Origin: Saccopteryx bilineata | Taxonomy: Eukaryota > Chordata > Mammalia > Chiroptera > Emballonuridae | DNA length: 64,000 bases | Assembly: GCF_036850765.1 (NCBI RefSeq) | Contig: NC_089492.1 | Coordinates: 201,158,276 to 201,222,275, forward strand | Direction of reading: 5' to 3' | Shown: one piece after another, positions 1-10,449 of the stretch | Position numbering within the stretch: the stretch's first letter is position 1 | Layout of the letters: each line of letters starts with the position of its first letter | Position numbers and translations under genes: made by a program | Notes under the pieces: model-generated | The model's input: only the letters and a program-made list of their open reading frames with translations | The model's database searches: none | Told to the model about the DNA's origin: nothing

Positions 1-469
1 AGCCCAGAAGACAGTATTTACTTCTGGAAACAACCCTTTAAGATGGACACTGACCACTCAAAGTTATGTCAGAAAAGACACAGCTAAAGGAATCAGGAAG
101 GCTTAGTGGATGAACAAAGCTCCTCTTCAAGTACAGGAATCAGACTGCCTGCCAGTGTGCAAGCTAGGAGGGGCAGATCCCAGCTCCACATGAACTTTGT
201 AATGATTAGAGTTGATGTGGGGTAGTGAGGTGCTGGTCCCTGGGGATGACCACAGCCTGGATGACCACTAGGTGGGAACGTGGCAGAAAAAAGGTGGCAT
301 TATAATAAAAGCAATCCCTCCCAACTAGATTCTGACTCTGAGGAGATAAAATTTTATCTCCTTTAAAAAAAAAAAAAAAGAAACCTAACAGGACAATGGT
401 TTCTGTCAAGTGACTTCCAGTTGTTGTTAGCATTGGAAATAAACAACAATAAAAATTATATAATAATAG

Positions 470-690
470 TTAATATATTCAGCCCTATATTGTCTGGTAG
501 TATTCAAAGTGGTTAATAAGTTTTACTTGATTTAACTCTTCATAAAGGCAATGAGATCAGCATTCTTATTATCCCCATTGTACAGATGAGGAAACAGAGG
601 CACCAAATTTAAGAAATGGTTCCAAGGGTCACAGCTGGCTTGGAATGGAGCCCTGTCTGACTCTCAGCTAGTACGCTCTACTGCCTCTCC
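470..690 (+). repeat. MIR SINE fragment
   Basis: Contains the MIR core and 3' hallmark: TTATCCCCATTGTACAGATG, then GAGGAAACAGAGGCACC and a degraded GGTCACAGCTGG followed by a cysteine-rich tRNA-like tail. It lies in the intron left of codon 359. Confidence 0.75.
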
Positions 691-854
691 TCCACCAATG
701 AATCCATATAAAGGAACCGCACAAGCTCCAGGCTCAGAGCAGGTGCTCAAGAAACAGGCATCTCCATCCTTGAACAGATTCTCACACCCCAAATCTGGGT
801 GGGTCTTGGGGCTGCACCCTTTCCTCTCTCTGTGGTGTATGAGTGGTAACTGAC

Positions 855-980
855 CTTGTTCTGCAGTTCCTTAGGTAGACTCACACTTTGGGTTCTTTCA
901 AACTGCTCCATGAGGGCTCTTGTCACCCAGCTGTCACAGCCAGATAGCAACCAGAAAATCCTCTCCATGTTGTAAGGCAC
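855..980 (-). CDS. THNSL2: THNSL2 coding exon (codons 318-359), last in window
   Basis: Follows a 119-bp intron. A TTTCTGCCCAG acceptor and an AACAAG|GTCAGT donor bound 42 whole codons, from [14 protein letters not shown] to [11 protein letters not shown]. The exon is phase 0 at both ends. No further exon is visible between 854 and 1, so the intron continues past the left edge. Confidence 0.93.
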
Positions 981-2545
981 CTGGGCAGAAAGGCAGGAGC
1001 CCGGGGGGGGGGGGGTGAATGTGATGTCAGCCCTTGTCTACCCCCACCCAATCAACATCTGCCAGACCTGCAAGCCCCCCACCCACAGGCAGGTCCCACC
1101 TGAATGTCCATAGCTGATGCCAGAGTTGGTGTGACAGCCTCAGACAGAGAGAAGTCGCCTCGCTGGACACTCCTGTGAATGATGTCATTGCAGTTCACTG
1201 CTGCGGCCAGGCAGATGGGCAGACCCATCTTCTGCGCAATGCACCCGGCTTAAGGCAAGAGAGGATAAGAACAATGGTTGCTTAGGCTTGACACGAACAA
1301 ACAAAAAAGAGGAAAAATAGATAAACTGGACTTCATCAATTTAAGAAACTTTCATGTTTTTGAAGCTTCTGTGCTTCAAAGGACACTATCAAGAAACTGT
1401 AAAGACAACCCAGAGAATGAGAAAAACGACTTGTCAATCATACATCTGATAAGAGAACAGATAAAGGACTCTCACAACCCAACAATAAAAATACTAATTA
1501 CCCAATTCAAAAATGAGCAAAGGACTTGAATAGATATTTCTCCAAAGAAGACACACACATGGTGAATGAACGCATGAGAAGATGCTCAGCATCATTAGTC
1601 ACCAGTGGAATGAAAACCCAAACCAGTGACACACCAGAACACACCCCCCAGGATGCCAGCACAAAAAGACAGACAGTACCACATCTCAGCCAGGATGTGA
1701 GTGAACCAAAAACCTCACACACTGCTGGTGGGATGGAAAATGATCTGGCAGTCAAAGAGTTAAGCATAGAGGTACCATAGGACCCAGAAATTTTTTCCTA
1801 GGTATATATACACTCAAGATAAATACAAACAGGTTCACACTAAAAAGTATACACAAACGTTCATAGCAGCATTATTCACAATAGCTAAAAAAGTCAAAAC
1901 AATCCAAATGTCTATTAACTGATAAGTGGATAAACAGATTGTGGTCTAGTCGTACAATAGGATATTATTTAGACATAATAAAGAATGAAGTAACAATATG
2001 GATGAACTGTGGATACATTATACTAAGTGAAAGGAATTACCAATAAAGGTCACAGGTTGTATGATTCCATTTATATAAAATTTCCAGGATAGGTAAATCT
2101 ACAAATAGATTAATGGCTTCCCAGAGCTGGGGGAGTGAGAGGGTGGGGGTGACTGCTAATGCGGGCAGGGTTTCCTTTTAGAGCAGCGGTTCTCAACCTG
2201 TGGGTCGCGACCCCAGCGGGGTCGCCTAAAGCCATTGGAAAATACATAATGCATATCAGGTATTTACATTCCGAATCATTACTGTAGCAAAATTATAGTT
2301 ATGAAGTAGCCACCAAAATTATTTTTTGGTTTGGGGTCACAGCAACATGAGGACTGTATTGCGGGGTCATGGCATTAGAAAGGTTGAGAACCACTGTTTT
2401 AGAGTAATGAGAATGTTCTAAAATTGAGTGTGGTAATGGTTGTACAACCCTTGGAATACTGAACTGAAAAACTATTAAACTGTGTACTTTAAATTGATGA
2501 GTTCTATGGTATGTGAATCACATACCAATAAGCTGTTAACCAAAA

Positions 2546-2581
<36 letters not shown>

Positions 2582-5500
2582 AAAACAGAAGGAAAGAGCA
2601 GGAGCAGATGCCAAGAGAACATGGAGATTCTGGGAAGTTTAAATGATCCATCCAAAGCCTGCCGAGTGACAGAGTAAAGATTCAAACTAAGTCTAAGTCC
2701 AGAGCACGTGCTCATACCCTCTGACTCAGCCTTCCTAGGGCCAGTGCTGCAGACTGCACCTTCTGGAGAGGCACCAAGGGATGACACAGCAGCTGCGCCT
2801 GGGGCCACCCTAACAGCAGGTCCGAGACACAAAGAACCCAGGAGGTAACACAGTTTATGAAGGTTTTATACAGTTATGGGCAAAAGTAGGTTTACAGGTG
2901 TGAGTACACAAAAAGCTCATTATTGTATTATTTATTAACTATTGTCATATTTTTTATATTACAACTGTAAACCTACTTTGCTCACCCCTGCATACTTCCA
3001 TGAATGATTGGTTAGAAATTAGGATAACCACACCAACCCAATATTACTCTTAATTTTTCAAAGCATTTTCACGTTATTTCATTTAATCCTCATGGAAATG
3101 CCACAATTATCCTTCTATGAATGAGGAGAAATGAAGGCTCAGGAGGGTTGAGGAGCATAAGGTCAAACAGCTGGTTCCTGACAGAGCTGGGATAGAAGAC
3201 CCTCTGCTATTGTGCATTCCCGTGCAGACACTGCAGTGGGACCAGGATATCAGAGGAGAAGGCACATGAGGGGCATGGTGGCTTCTCCTGGGGTTGGTGG
3301 AGAAGGCTGAGTCATCTGCCTAAATGTGGAAGAAGTCAGGAAGACTCCTGATCACTAAGATGCCTGCATAGTCTCACCTGAGCCACCGCACTGGCACCTG
3401 CTGACAGAGCCACCAGATATAGTAACGTCTGTGAGGGGGTGGCCTGGTAGCTGCTGCTGCACTGTCCCTTGGGCTCTGCTACTGACCAGTGTGGAGATGG
3501 GGGAAGCCAACTAATTTCTCTGTGCCTCAGCTTCCTCACTACACAATGGGAATAACACTACTGTCCTCTTCCTAGGCCCGTGATGGCAAACTTTTTTATA
3601 AAAACTGCCCACTTTTTTCAGTCCTTCCTGACCTAATGGGAGTTTCAGCTTTCATGGTGGGCGGTAGCAACCAAACGGTGCGGCGTGATTGGCCCACCAT
3701 GAAAGCTGGAACTCCCACTAGTGGGCGGGAGGGACCAGGTTGACCAGCACTGCAAAAGTGGGTGGTTTTTATTAAAAAGGTTGGCCATCATGGTCCTAGG
3801 CACACATGAGAATTAAATACATTAATACATGAACAGCTCTTAGAGCAGTGCTTCTCAACTTTTCTAATGCTGTGACCCCGCAATACAGTTCTTCATGTTG
3901 CAGTGACCCCAAACCAAAAGATAATTTTGGTGGCTACTTCATAACTCTAATTTTGCTACAGTTATGATTCGGAATGTAAATACCTGATATGCATTATGTA
4001 CTTTCCGATGGCTTTAGGCGACCCCGCTGGGGTCGCAACCCACAGGTTGAGAACCGCTGTCTTAGAGCAATGCCTGCTGTATAGTTAGTGCCTGGTAAAT
4101 GTTAACTATCATTATAGAAAATGAGTTTTATATCATGCAGCTGTACAAAGGTCACATATAAACAAAATAATCTTATGTGAACCTCACAGCAGCCCTGAGA
4201 GATATGGTAAGTGACCCACTGTCCCTTTCATACGTGAGAATCTGAGTCTAAGGGACCGCCCACAGCTGTCCAACTCATAAGGGATAGAACAGGCCAGAAC
4301 CCAAGTCCAGAACTCTTTCCACTTTCCAGGTCTCTGGGTAGTTTCCAAGATTAGAAGCACATTGTGCCAGCCGGGGCTAGGGGCAAAGTCCGTATTTCCC
4401 AAAGAGGGCACTGCCAGCTGAGCACAGTGGCTGAACCTTGACCTCATCTCTCCACACTCTGACAAGCTAGGGCATCAGAGGATGTCAGGGTTCACCCACC
4501 ATTCCACCCCTGCAAGAGGCTGCTGTCCCCCCGGGAAGTTGGGAGGTTTGGGCGAGCTTCCTTTGCATAGTGTCCCAACACCTTCAGCGCTATGGCTTAG
4601 TCTTCGCTCAGTGGTGGGCCAAGGGTAGTGGAAAGGACTGGGGATGCAGAGGTTTTTCCAGAAAGCCTGTGTCTGCCCAGGAGTCTCCTTACCTGCAAGG
4701 TTACCGGCGGCCCCTGTTGGCACAACCACCTCCACGACCGGAAGCGGGTGTGTATCTAAGGACTGCACACACTGGAAGTAAGCAAAGAAGTGGTGGGCCA
4801 TCTGCACGAGGACCCGGGACCAGTTGATTGAATTCAGGCTCATCAGATTGTGCTTCTTGACAAAAGCTATGTCCGCAAACACGGCCTTGATTGGTTCATC
4901 AAGTTCATCACTGTTTCCCTCCACTGCCAGGGGAGAGCGGAGAGGGCAGCCATCAGGAGCATGAAGGACCCAGGCCGTCAGCGCTGCTTCCACAAGGCCC
5001 TCCTGGGCTAAACCCATCCAGTTGGGACTCTGGCTTAGCCTTGGTTTCTTCACTGTGGATTGGCCTGGCTCCCTACACTCAATATTAAGCTCCTCAAGGA
5101 TAGAAACCGTGTCTCATATTCTTGTGGTCATGTGTCCAATGTTTCTACCATGATATAAAATAAGATATAAAATGCCACCTTTTTGGGATATGGAAGAAAC
5201 AATTCTTGCTGGTATCCATGCCCACCTCCCCCACTCTCTGGGAGTAAGAAGGAATGGCTTGTCAGGTAGTACGATAGTGAGGGGCTGACTCCACGGTCCT
5301 CCACCAGGAGTTAGTGGGGGAAGTCACTAATGCATGGGCTCTGCCCTTCTTTTCTTGTTTAGGTCTCAAGGATGGAAAAAACAGAGACAGAAAGGAATAA
5401 GTAAAAAAAGCAGAGCAATGACCCCCCCCCCCCACCAAAAAAAAAAGCCAAAGAAAAGTAGAACAAAAATAAAAAGAAAGAAAGAAAACAGAAAAGCTAG

Positions 5501-8500
5501 ATTATAAGGTGGGTGTTCTGTTCTCTGCTCCTAAGCTGGCATGGGCAGAACTTCTCTCTGAGTTGGGTATGTACACACTTTAGCTATGGATGAATTATTG
5601 GGTACATTTAGGAGAGAACTGGCTACTAGTACAAGCTGTATTCTCTACCCTCGATCAATAAGCAATCAAGCGATATTGACCTCATATCTGAAACCTGGAT
5701 GTACATCTCCTAATTTGCAGGAGAGCGGGGTGAGACTTACTGGGAGAAGTGTCCCATACACAGTGAGGTTACTGACATTCTGCCTCCCCCACTGTGCAAC
5801 AGTAGTGAGGTCTGGCGGTGATTCTAAAACCATGCCCACTAGGAATGTGTGCTCGTGTTTCAGGAGAAGACTTATGGCTTTTCAGAAAAAGCCACAGGAA
5901 GAGAGAAACCTGGTTACCTCAAGTGACCATCAAAGGCCTCAAGAAGAATGGGTCTTAGAATTGGGTCCCTGAAGGTACTGCTGAATCACTGAGTCAGCCA
6001 GTCAGGAAGAGCCCACCCACCTCTGGAAACCAGAGCATATTCTTGTTCAAGCTGGTCTGAGTTGGATAGTCTGTTCCTTTCAGCCAAAACCATCCCAAAT
6101 AATATATAACTAGCATGTGCCAATTATTCTGTACTTAAGAAGAACCACACATGCAATATGTATGCAAATTAATGACTTACAAAACACATAGCAACCCAGG
6201 TGATCCACCCCTACTCCCTGAGCTCACCAGTCTAAAAGAAAATACATATTCACTGTTCCTGAACTAACACACATCCTCCTGGCAACCAAATCAGAAGATT
6301 CTAGAAAGGAAAGAAAGAACTCGAACCGTGATGTTTAGAAAGAAGGAGTGTTAAGTCTGTCGCCTCACTGTCTTAAAGCTCAGAACATGTATGAAACAGA
6401 AATGTCCCTTGAACTCAAGCACTGACACATTTCTAACAAACTATATTCATCACCACCTACTTTTCTGTTACTATTTTGCAAATGGGCACCATTCTTCAAG
6501 TCACCACCAAGAATGAAGCTTCCACGCACACCCTCCAGTAAAAAGCCTTCAATATCTATACAAAGTGAGGGGGCGGAGGCAGCAGGACAGAAGTACAAAA
6601 AAGCTACTCTGTTTTGATTCTAGGAAAAGATGATCCTAGTTCTACAACTAGCAATTTTGGTGCTTGGGGTAATACAGGGATCCTCAGGAACCTGAACTTT
6701 ACGCATTAAAATTTTGCAAAGACTACAGGAAAATGCAGCCAGTGATGGACAACTAGCAAGACTAACGTGTAAGACTCTGCCAACAGCTGCATTAGCCAAC
6801 CCATGATCTCCTCACCTGAATGTGTGCGCACTCGCTGAAGAAAGAGCACAGGGAGCTTTCCTCTCGCCCTTGAACAAATTAGACAAAGGATATTCTTGCT
6901 ACTCCCATGGGAGAGGTTTGTCTTCACTGCATTATTGCTCCTGAAAAACTAACTTGGTGTTATACCAGAAGGACAGGACAGCTGTAGAAGGAATGTCTTC
7001 TGCCACAGGAGATGTCCTGCCAGAGAAGTAACCAAACCAAGCCAGGATGCCTGGACAGCTTACCCAAGACCGTAGTGTACAAAACCTCACCAAGACCCCT
7101 TCTTGAGGCTACCTGGAGTCTTGTGGGATATGAGAGGTGACAATAAACACTCACCCCCTCTTTCTCCATTCTTAATCTCCATAAAGATTAAATCCATTTG
7201 GAATAGATGGCCTGACATTAAAGGAGATGGTTTCTTGCCTTTCTCAAAGTGCTACGCTTTGTGATGTGGCTCAAGGGGCATCACCAGCAATGAGTGCCTC
7301 TAAGTAGCTTGCTACTTTAAATATACCTGCTAACCAAGCTCATGGCTTAGTCCTTTCCATGCTATAAGAGCATGAACTGTCAACCTATAATGACACATTC
7401 TTTTGAAATAATTGTTTAACACATTTTTTCCCTCTAAACTTCAGTGCCCTGGAGGGAAAAAAAACCCAGGTCACTTGGCTCAGGGCATGGTTTTCGGTCG
7501 CTGCATATACACAGCGCACTAGCAGGTTGAACCTGTGTGGAAGTAATGTTCTGTGGGGTGTGTTTCAATCTGCACTTCCTAGTTTGTATAGTCACTGCTG
7601 GTTTATGCATCTGCCACCTCTAATGGTTTATGAGACCATGTAGCCAAGAATCTGCCCAGAGCTAAGCCAAGGCCTCTTACCAATCTCGAGATATGACTGT
7701 TCAAGAAAGGGAGGAAGGGAACAAGAGGAAGAGAGAGGGTGGTACTAGTCAATAACCAGTTTTGTTCCAGCCTGTCTCCCAGAGCAGGCCACCGAGCCTG
7801 GGAGCCAACCTTCACCTGCAAATACATGGACGTTCTCGCTCAGCACCGTGGTCATCTGCAGCTCCTGGACCTTCGTGCAGTGGCCCTTGGGCAGTAGAAC
7901 AATGATGTCCATGTTCTTTGCCCCTTGAACACTCTCGATGGCAGCACTGCCTGTGTCCCCAGAAGTTCCTAGATGGGAAGAAAAAAGTCCTGTGTCCCTC
8001 CCCTTTAGAACAAGGGAGATAGAAAAGGAAAAAATGTGGTCCCTAAAGCAACTGTTGCCAAATAGGGCAATACCTACTATTACACTCTGAGGGTAGGGAC
8101 CACCAAGGAACCCATGGAGAGAATTCAGGGCATCTGTGAATTTGGAACCACATAATCTTATATATTTCGTATACTTAAAAATATTATTTTGAGAAGGTGC
8201 CTGTATTTGAGACCATGACAGAAGAAAAGGTGAAGAGCCCTGCTCTAGAAGAGCCGGTAACACACTCCCAAAGAAACATCAGCAGAGAACATCCTGTGGG
8301 TGGATCCCACCAAGCTGGGGCCCTACAGGCTTCACTGTGCACTCCCAAGGCACACACCTACAACCACAGTGACGTGCTTCTCCCTCTTCTCCAGGAAGTA
8401 CTGCAGAAACTGTGCTGTGCAGCACAGGGACAGGTCCTTGAAAGCGTGCGTGACCCCATGCCAGAGCTCGAGCACATTCAGCCCACTCCTCAGCCTGGAC

Positions 8501-9830
8501 AGATGGACCACTTCTCTGTAGTGGAATCTGCGGAAGGCCCGGTGGATCAGATCTGCAGGGAGAGGGGGTGAAGGGCTTTATTATGTTTTCCCCTCCAGTT
8601 CTCTCTCAATTTCTTCACACTTTTGAAGTTTTATCTCTGCTACAGGATAAAAAGTGTGCCAATTCTCATCCCAAAAGACATCATACATGAATATAATTGT
8701 ATAATCTTAGAGAAAATCTGGAAAGACATGAAGCAATTGGGCTGTTGATAGGCCTCATGGTGATTTCCCCAGAGAACAGTAATGGCATTGTAAAACTTTG
8801 GTTTGCTTTTTAAAATTTTTATTTTATGAACATCTTTGGATTTCCTGTGACCTTGCATTCCTGTAGAGGATTCAATTAAAGGTATGTGACAAACAGATCA
8901 ATGTCTCATCTCTTCCAATGTTTCTTCTTAAAGACAGGATACTGTTTGTTTGTTGCATTACTAAATCTCACACCTGTCATGACAGAACCTTGTGAGGGTG
9001 AGCACACAACTCTACCTGAGGCAGGGCAGCCTAGAACGACACTACTCAAACATTAAATGGCAAACTAATCGCCTGGGATCTTAAAATGGAGACTCTAGTT
9101 CAGCAGGTCTGAGGAGATCTGAGAATCCTACTATGCGTCCAGGCAACACCATCAGCACTGGTCATTGGACCACATTTTTGAGCGGTCCTCTTCTGCACCT
9201 ACCCCAAACTCTCAACATTACGTTATGACATCATGTATCTGATCCATGGACCAGCAGCACCGGTGTCATTCTGGACACATGATAGGAATGCAGGTTTCTC
9301 AGGCTCACGCCCAGATCTACTGGATCAGAACCTACATTTTAATGAGACCTCTGAGGGGAACTCATGGGCATGGCACAGTTTGAGACCAGCTGATTCAGGA
9401 CAAACTCAAAATCCCTCTGGAATTACCACTCAAGGAAATAAAACAGCAATCGGAGGGTCCGTGTCCCTTATAAGCAGGAAAGAAAAAATCCCAACATTTA
9501 AGCTACTAGTCTTGAAAACGTGTTTTAAAAATAAACTAAAGAAAAAACAATTCCCTGCAGATTATTTTGGTTGGTGGGAGAAGTGGAAGTGGAATAGGCA
9601 TGCTCACCACTTAAATCATTTCTTGGAATGAGCTCAGGGCCAATGAAGAGAGCACACAGCTCCGTCACCAGGCTGGGGTAGGAAAGCGCGCTCCACTGAC
9701 GCAGGGTCTCACTGCTCAGCTGTGGGAGCTTCTCGGGCATGTAGAGGCCCCCATCAGGTGCATAGCCAGAGAAGAGAGCCCCCTCAAAGTCGATGTGGGG
9801 AGCCAGCCCCCTGGTGCTGACGTACCACAT
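855..9830 (-). CDS. THNSL2: Threonine synthase-like 2, six coding exons (C-terminus off window)
   Basis: Joined coding segments 9830-9608, 8552-8358, 7968-7816, 4923-4693, 1248-1100 and 980-855 give 1077 nt, exactly 359 codons, with all intron phases matching and no internal stop. The protein begins MWYVSTRG and carries family motifs in order: an N-terminal threonine-synthase domain with [15 protein letters not shown] (about residues 16-29), HAFKDLS with the PLP Schiff-base lysine at K113, TSGDTGSAA (141-149), and the glycine-rich phosphate loop PTGAAGN (259-265). Human THNSL2 is about 484 residues, so roughly 125 C-terminal residues lie left of base 1. The mouse homologue is a PLP-dependent phospho-lyase acting on O-phosphohomoserine and phosphothreonine; mammals do not make threonine. 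A human splice form has been described as a secreted osteoclastogenic factor (SOFAT). The gene looks intact in the visible part. Confidence 0.96.
1100..1248 (-). CDS. THNSL2: THNSL2 coding exon (codons 268-317)
   Basis: Joins in phase to the preceding exon and encodes [12 protein letters not shown], then [15 protein letters not shown] and LASAMDIQ, ending at an ATTCAG|GTGGGA donor. The acceptor reads CTTGCCTTAAG, with A rather than a pyrimidine at -3, after an adequate pyrimidine tract. Several residues look unusual against the human protein as recalled, including cysteines where tyrosine and arginines are expected. The frame is intact. Confidence 0.9.
1285..2582 (+). mobile_element. L1 3' end (ORF2 remnant and 3' UTR), interrupted
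   Basis: From about 1320 the sequence matches the end of mammalian L1 ORF2, with degraded stretches around 1490-1600 of the type 'AATGAGCAAAGGACTTGAAT' and 'TTCTCCAAAGAAGACA'. An L1 3' UTR follows and ends in an AATAAATAAATAA tail at 2541-2582. Stops break the reading frame. A SPIN miniature element (2184-2396) sits inside it, so the L1 is older. It lies antisense within a THNSL2 intron. Confidence 0.8.
2184..2396 (-). mobile_element. SPIN-type hAT miniature element, copy 1
   Basis: Begins CAGCGGTTCTCAACC and ends GGTTGAGAACCACTG, the SPIN terminal inverted repeats. It is flanked by a perfect 8-bp duplication TTTTAGAG (2176-2183 and 2397-2404). The interior has the GGGTCGCGACCCC palindrome characteristic of SPIN. 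It is 213 bp, non-autonomous, and opposite in orientation to the copy at 3846. Confidence 0.95.
2871..2990. mobile_element. Mariner-type miniature element (120 bp)
   Basis: Ends are imperfect inverted repeats: CAGTTATGGGCAAAAGTAGG at the left and, reverse-complemented, CAGGGGTGAGCAAAGTAGG at the right. Both run on into GTTTACAG. The left flank is the expected TA (2869-2870); the right flank is CA, a likely decayed TA. There is no coding capacity. Confidence 0.82.
3050..3215 (+). repeat. MIR SINE fragment
   Basis: A MIR-like series in order: TTTCATTTAATCCTCATGG, a degraded ATTATCC..., ATGAGGAGAAATGAAGGCTC, AAGGTCAAACAGCTGG and GAGCTGGGATAGAAGACC. It is diverged, as expected of an ancient MIR. 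Confidence 0.65.
3578..3793. mobile_element. Fold-back hAT miniature element, copy A
   Basis: Starts CCGTGATGGCAAAC and ends with the complementary GGCCATCATGG. The two halves pair over most of their length, for example CATGGTGGGCGG against CCCACCATG. A perfect 8-bp duplication TCCTAGGC flanks it (3570-3577, 3794-3801), diagnostic of the hAT superfamily. It is related to the copy at 25,907. Confidence 0.92.
3846..4059 (+). mobile_element. SPIN-type hAT miniature element, copy 2
   Basis: Begins CAGTGCTTCTCAAC and ends GGTTGAGAACCGCTG with a perfect 8-bp duplication TCTTAGAG (3838-3845, 4060-4067). The body is a reverse-complement relative of the copy at 2184, with CCCCGCTGGGGTCGCAACCC near the end. 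It is inserted in a MIR. Confidence 0.95.
4155..4310 (+). repeat. MIR-like fragment next to THNSL2 exon
   Basis: Sequence such as GAACCTCACAGCAGCCCTGA, ACGTGAGAATCTGAGTCTAAG, and a diverged CAGCTGTCCAACTCATAAGG then GGCCAGAACCCAAGTCC follows the MIR order. It is weakly conserved. Confidence 0.6.
4693..4923 (-). CDS. THNSL2: THNSL2 coding exon with glycine-rich PLP loop (codons 191-267)
   Basis: A CTCCCCTGGCAG acceptor and a CTTGCAG|GTAAGG donor bound a 231-nt exon. It encodes [13 protein letters not shown], the highly conserved [16 protein letters not shown] segment, and the PTGAAGNLA loop expected to hold the cofactor phosphate. All positions are in frame. Confidence 0.95.
4924..7815 (-). 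other. THNSL2: THNSL2 intron, 2.9 kb, few recognisable repeats
   Basis: Bounded by the donor after 7816 and the acceptor before 4923. Apart from a C-tract and A-rich low-complexity stretch at about 5419-5490, nothing here is recognised. A 128-codon open stretch on the plus strand at 5586-5972 has no family resemblance and is treated as chance. Confidence 0.6.
7816..7968 (-). CDS. THNSL2: THNSL2 coding exon (codons 140-190)
   Basis: A CCCATCTAG acceptor and a TTTGCAG|GTGAAG donor bound an exon encoding [24 protein letters not shown] and the [12 protein letters not shown] strand. The SGDTG element lies in the PLP-fold active-site region of threonine-synthase-like enzymes. The split glycine codon with the preceding exon is intact. 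Confidence 0.95.
8358..8552 (-). CDS. THNSL2: THNSL2 coding exon with the PLP lysine (codons 75-139)
   Basis: Bounded by a CTCTCCCTGCAG acceptor and a GTAG|GTGTGT donor. It encodes the segment from DLIHRAF through [10 protein letters not shown] to HAFKDLS and ends in KHVTVVVG. The lysine of HAFKDLS, residue 113, is the expected Schiff-base residue for pyridoxal phosphate. The exon completes codon 75 and carries 1 nt forward. Confidence 0.95.
9044..9185 (+). mobile_element. MER5A-like hAT remnant
   Basis: Pattern of an old MER5-type miniature element: CACTACTCAAAC, CGCCTGGGATCTTAAAATGG, TCTAGTTCAGCAGGTCTG, then GAATCCTACTATGCGTCCAG and GGACCACATTTTTGAG. It is strongly diverged and the terminal repeats are eroded. 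Confidence 0.6.
9240..9395 (+). mobile_element. Second MER5A-like remnant
   Basis: Shows ATAGGAATGCAGGTTTCTCA, CAGATCTACTGGATCAGAAC, ACATTTTAATGAGACCTC and a final ACAGTTTGAGACCAGCTG, the same element type as the neighbouring piece at 9044. It lies just downstream (gene sense) of the first coding exon. Confidence 0.5.
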
Positions 9831-9842
9831 GATCCTGGAGGT
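9608..9842 (-). CDS. THNSL2: THNSL2 first coding exon (codons 1-74)
   Basis: A TTTGTAG acceptor ends at 9843, leaving 12 nt of 5' untranslated sequence (9842-9831) before the ATG at 9830-9828. The start has a purine (A) at -3 and begins the expected MWYVSTRG. The exon encodes the N-terminal domain and ends AGTG|GTGAGC, with the donor at 9607-9602. One nt carries over into codon 75. Confidence 0.95.
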
Positions 9843-10312
9843 CTACAAAGGGGACAGTGCAGAGGAAGCTAGTCTGTTTCTCCAGCACCCCATGGGCAAG
9901 CAGCAGTGTACACAGCCCATCAGCTAGCTCTCGGATCACCACCCACGGCTCAGTGTCCCAGACCAGAATACTGGACACCTGCTTCGGCTCTCATGCTAAC
10001 TTCAACTGGGACTAGCAAATCATAAACCCTCCAATCAAAATGAGGTAATTCCACTGACTTATTACCATAGGAGAGGGGGTATCAGAGCATGCTGGGAAAG
10101 ATAGCTTGTTTTTCTCTAGTGAGGAAGAAGGCCAGGCCTTTGTCGGGGAAAGATACTGGCAATAAAAGTAACTGCCACTGTGATATCTCTTTTGATAAGG
10201 AGAAGACCACCATACTTGGTCATAAACCCTTTTGAGAGATGTTTGTGCCCACTTCTGCTCAAAAAAGAAGCATCTTCAAAGGTCATTTAGTCATGTTGCC
10301 TATAACCCAGTG

Positions 10313-10445
10313 GTTCTCAACTCTGGTCATTTGTTAGAATCACTTGGGATCTTTACAAAAATATTTCTACCTGGGACCTATCTGAATCAATTAAATTAGA
10401 ATCTCTAAATGAGAAGCTCCAGCTGGTGTGCAGCCAGTGTTAAGA
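10313..10445 (+). mobile_element. MER5A-like hAT remnant
   Basis: Begins AGTGGTTCTCAACTCTGGTC, then GTTAGAATCACTTGGGATC and TGAATCAATTAAATTAGAATC, matching the order of MER5A. The right end is lost. It lies in the intron between the CpG promoter and the first coding exon. Confidence 0.65.
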
Positions 10446-10449
10446 ACAG

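Larger units (their letters stand above)
3440..4125 (-). repeat. MIR SINE split by two DNA transposons
   Basis: Reverse MIR sequence runs through TCTGTGCCTCAGCTTCCTCA and AATGGGAATAACACTACTG to 3577. It resumes at 3794 with GAGAATTAAATACATTAATA, stops at 3845, and resumes at 4060 with GCAATGCCTGCTGTATAGTT and AAATGTTAACTATCATTAT. The two gaps are the fold-back hAT element (3578-3793) and a SPIN element (3846-4059). The MIR is therefore the oldest layer. Confidence 0.75.

Noticed and set aside
4475..5053. 192-codon minus-strand open reading
   Set aside because: It is THNSL2 exon 4693-4923 read through both splice sites. Only the central part is coding.
5586..5972. 128-codon plus-strand open reading inside a THNSL2 intron
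   Set aside because: Protein resembles nothing known; no acceptor or donor pairing; may be part of an unrecognised old LTR.
7745..8263. 172-codon minus-strand open reading
   Set aside because: Same situation: the exon at 7816-7968 extended into its introns.
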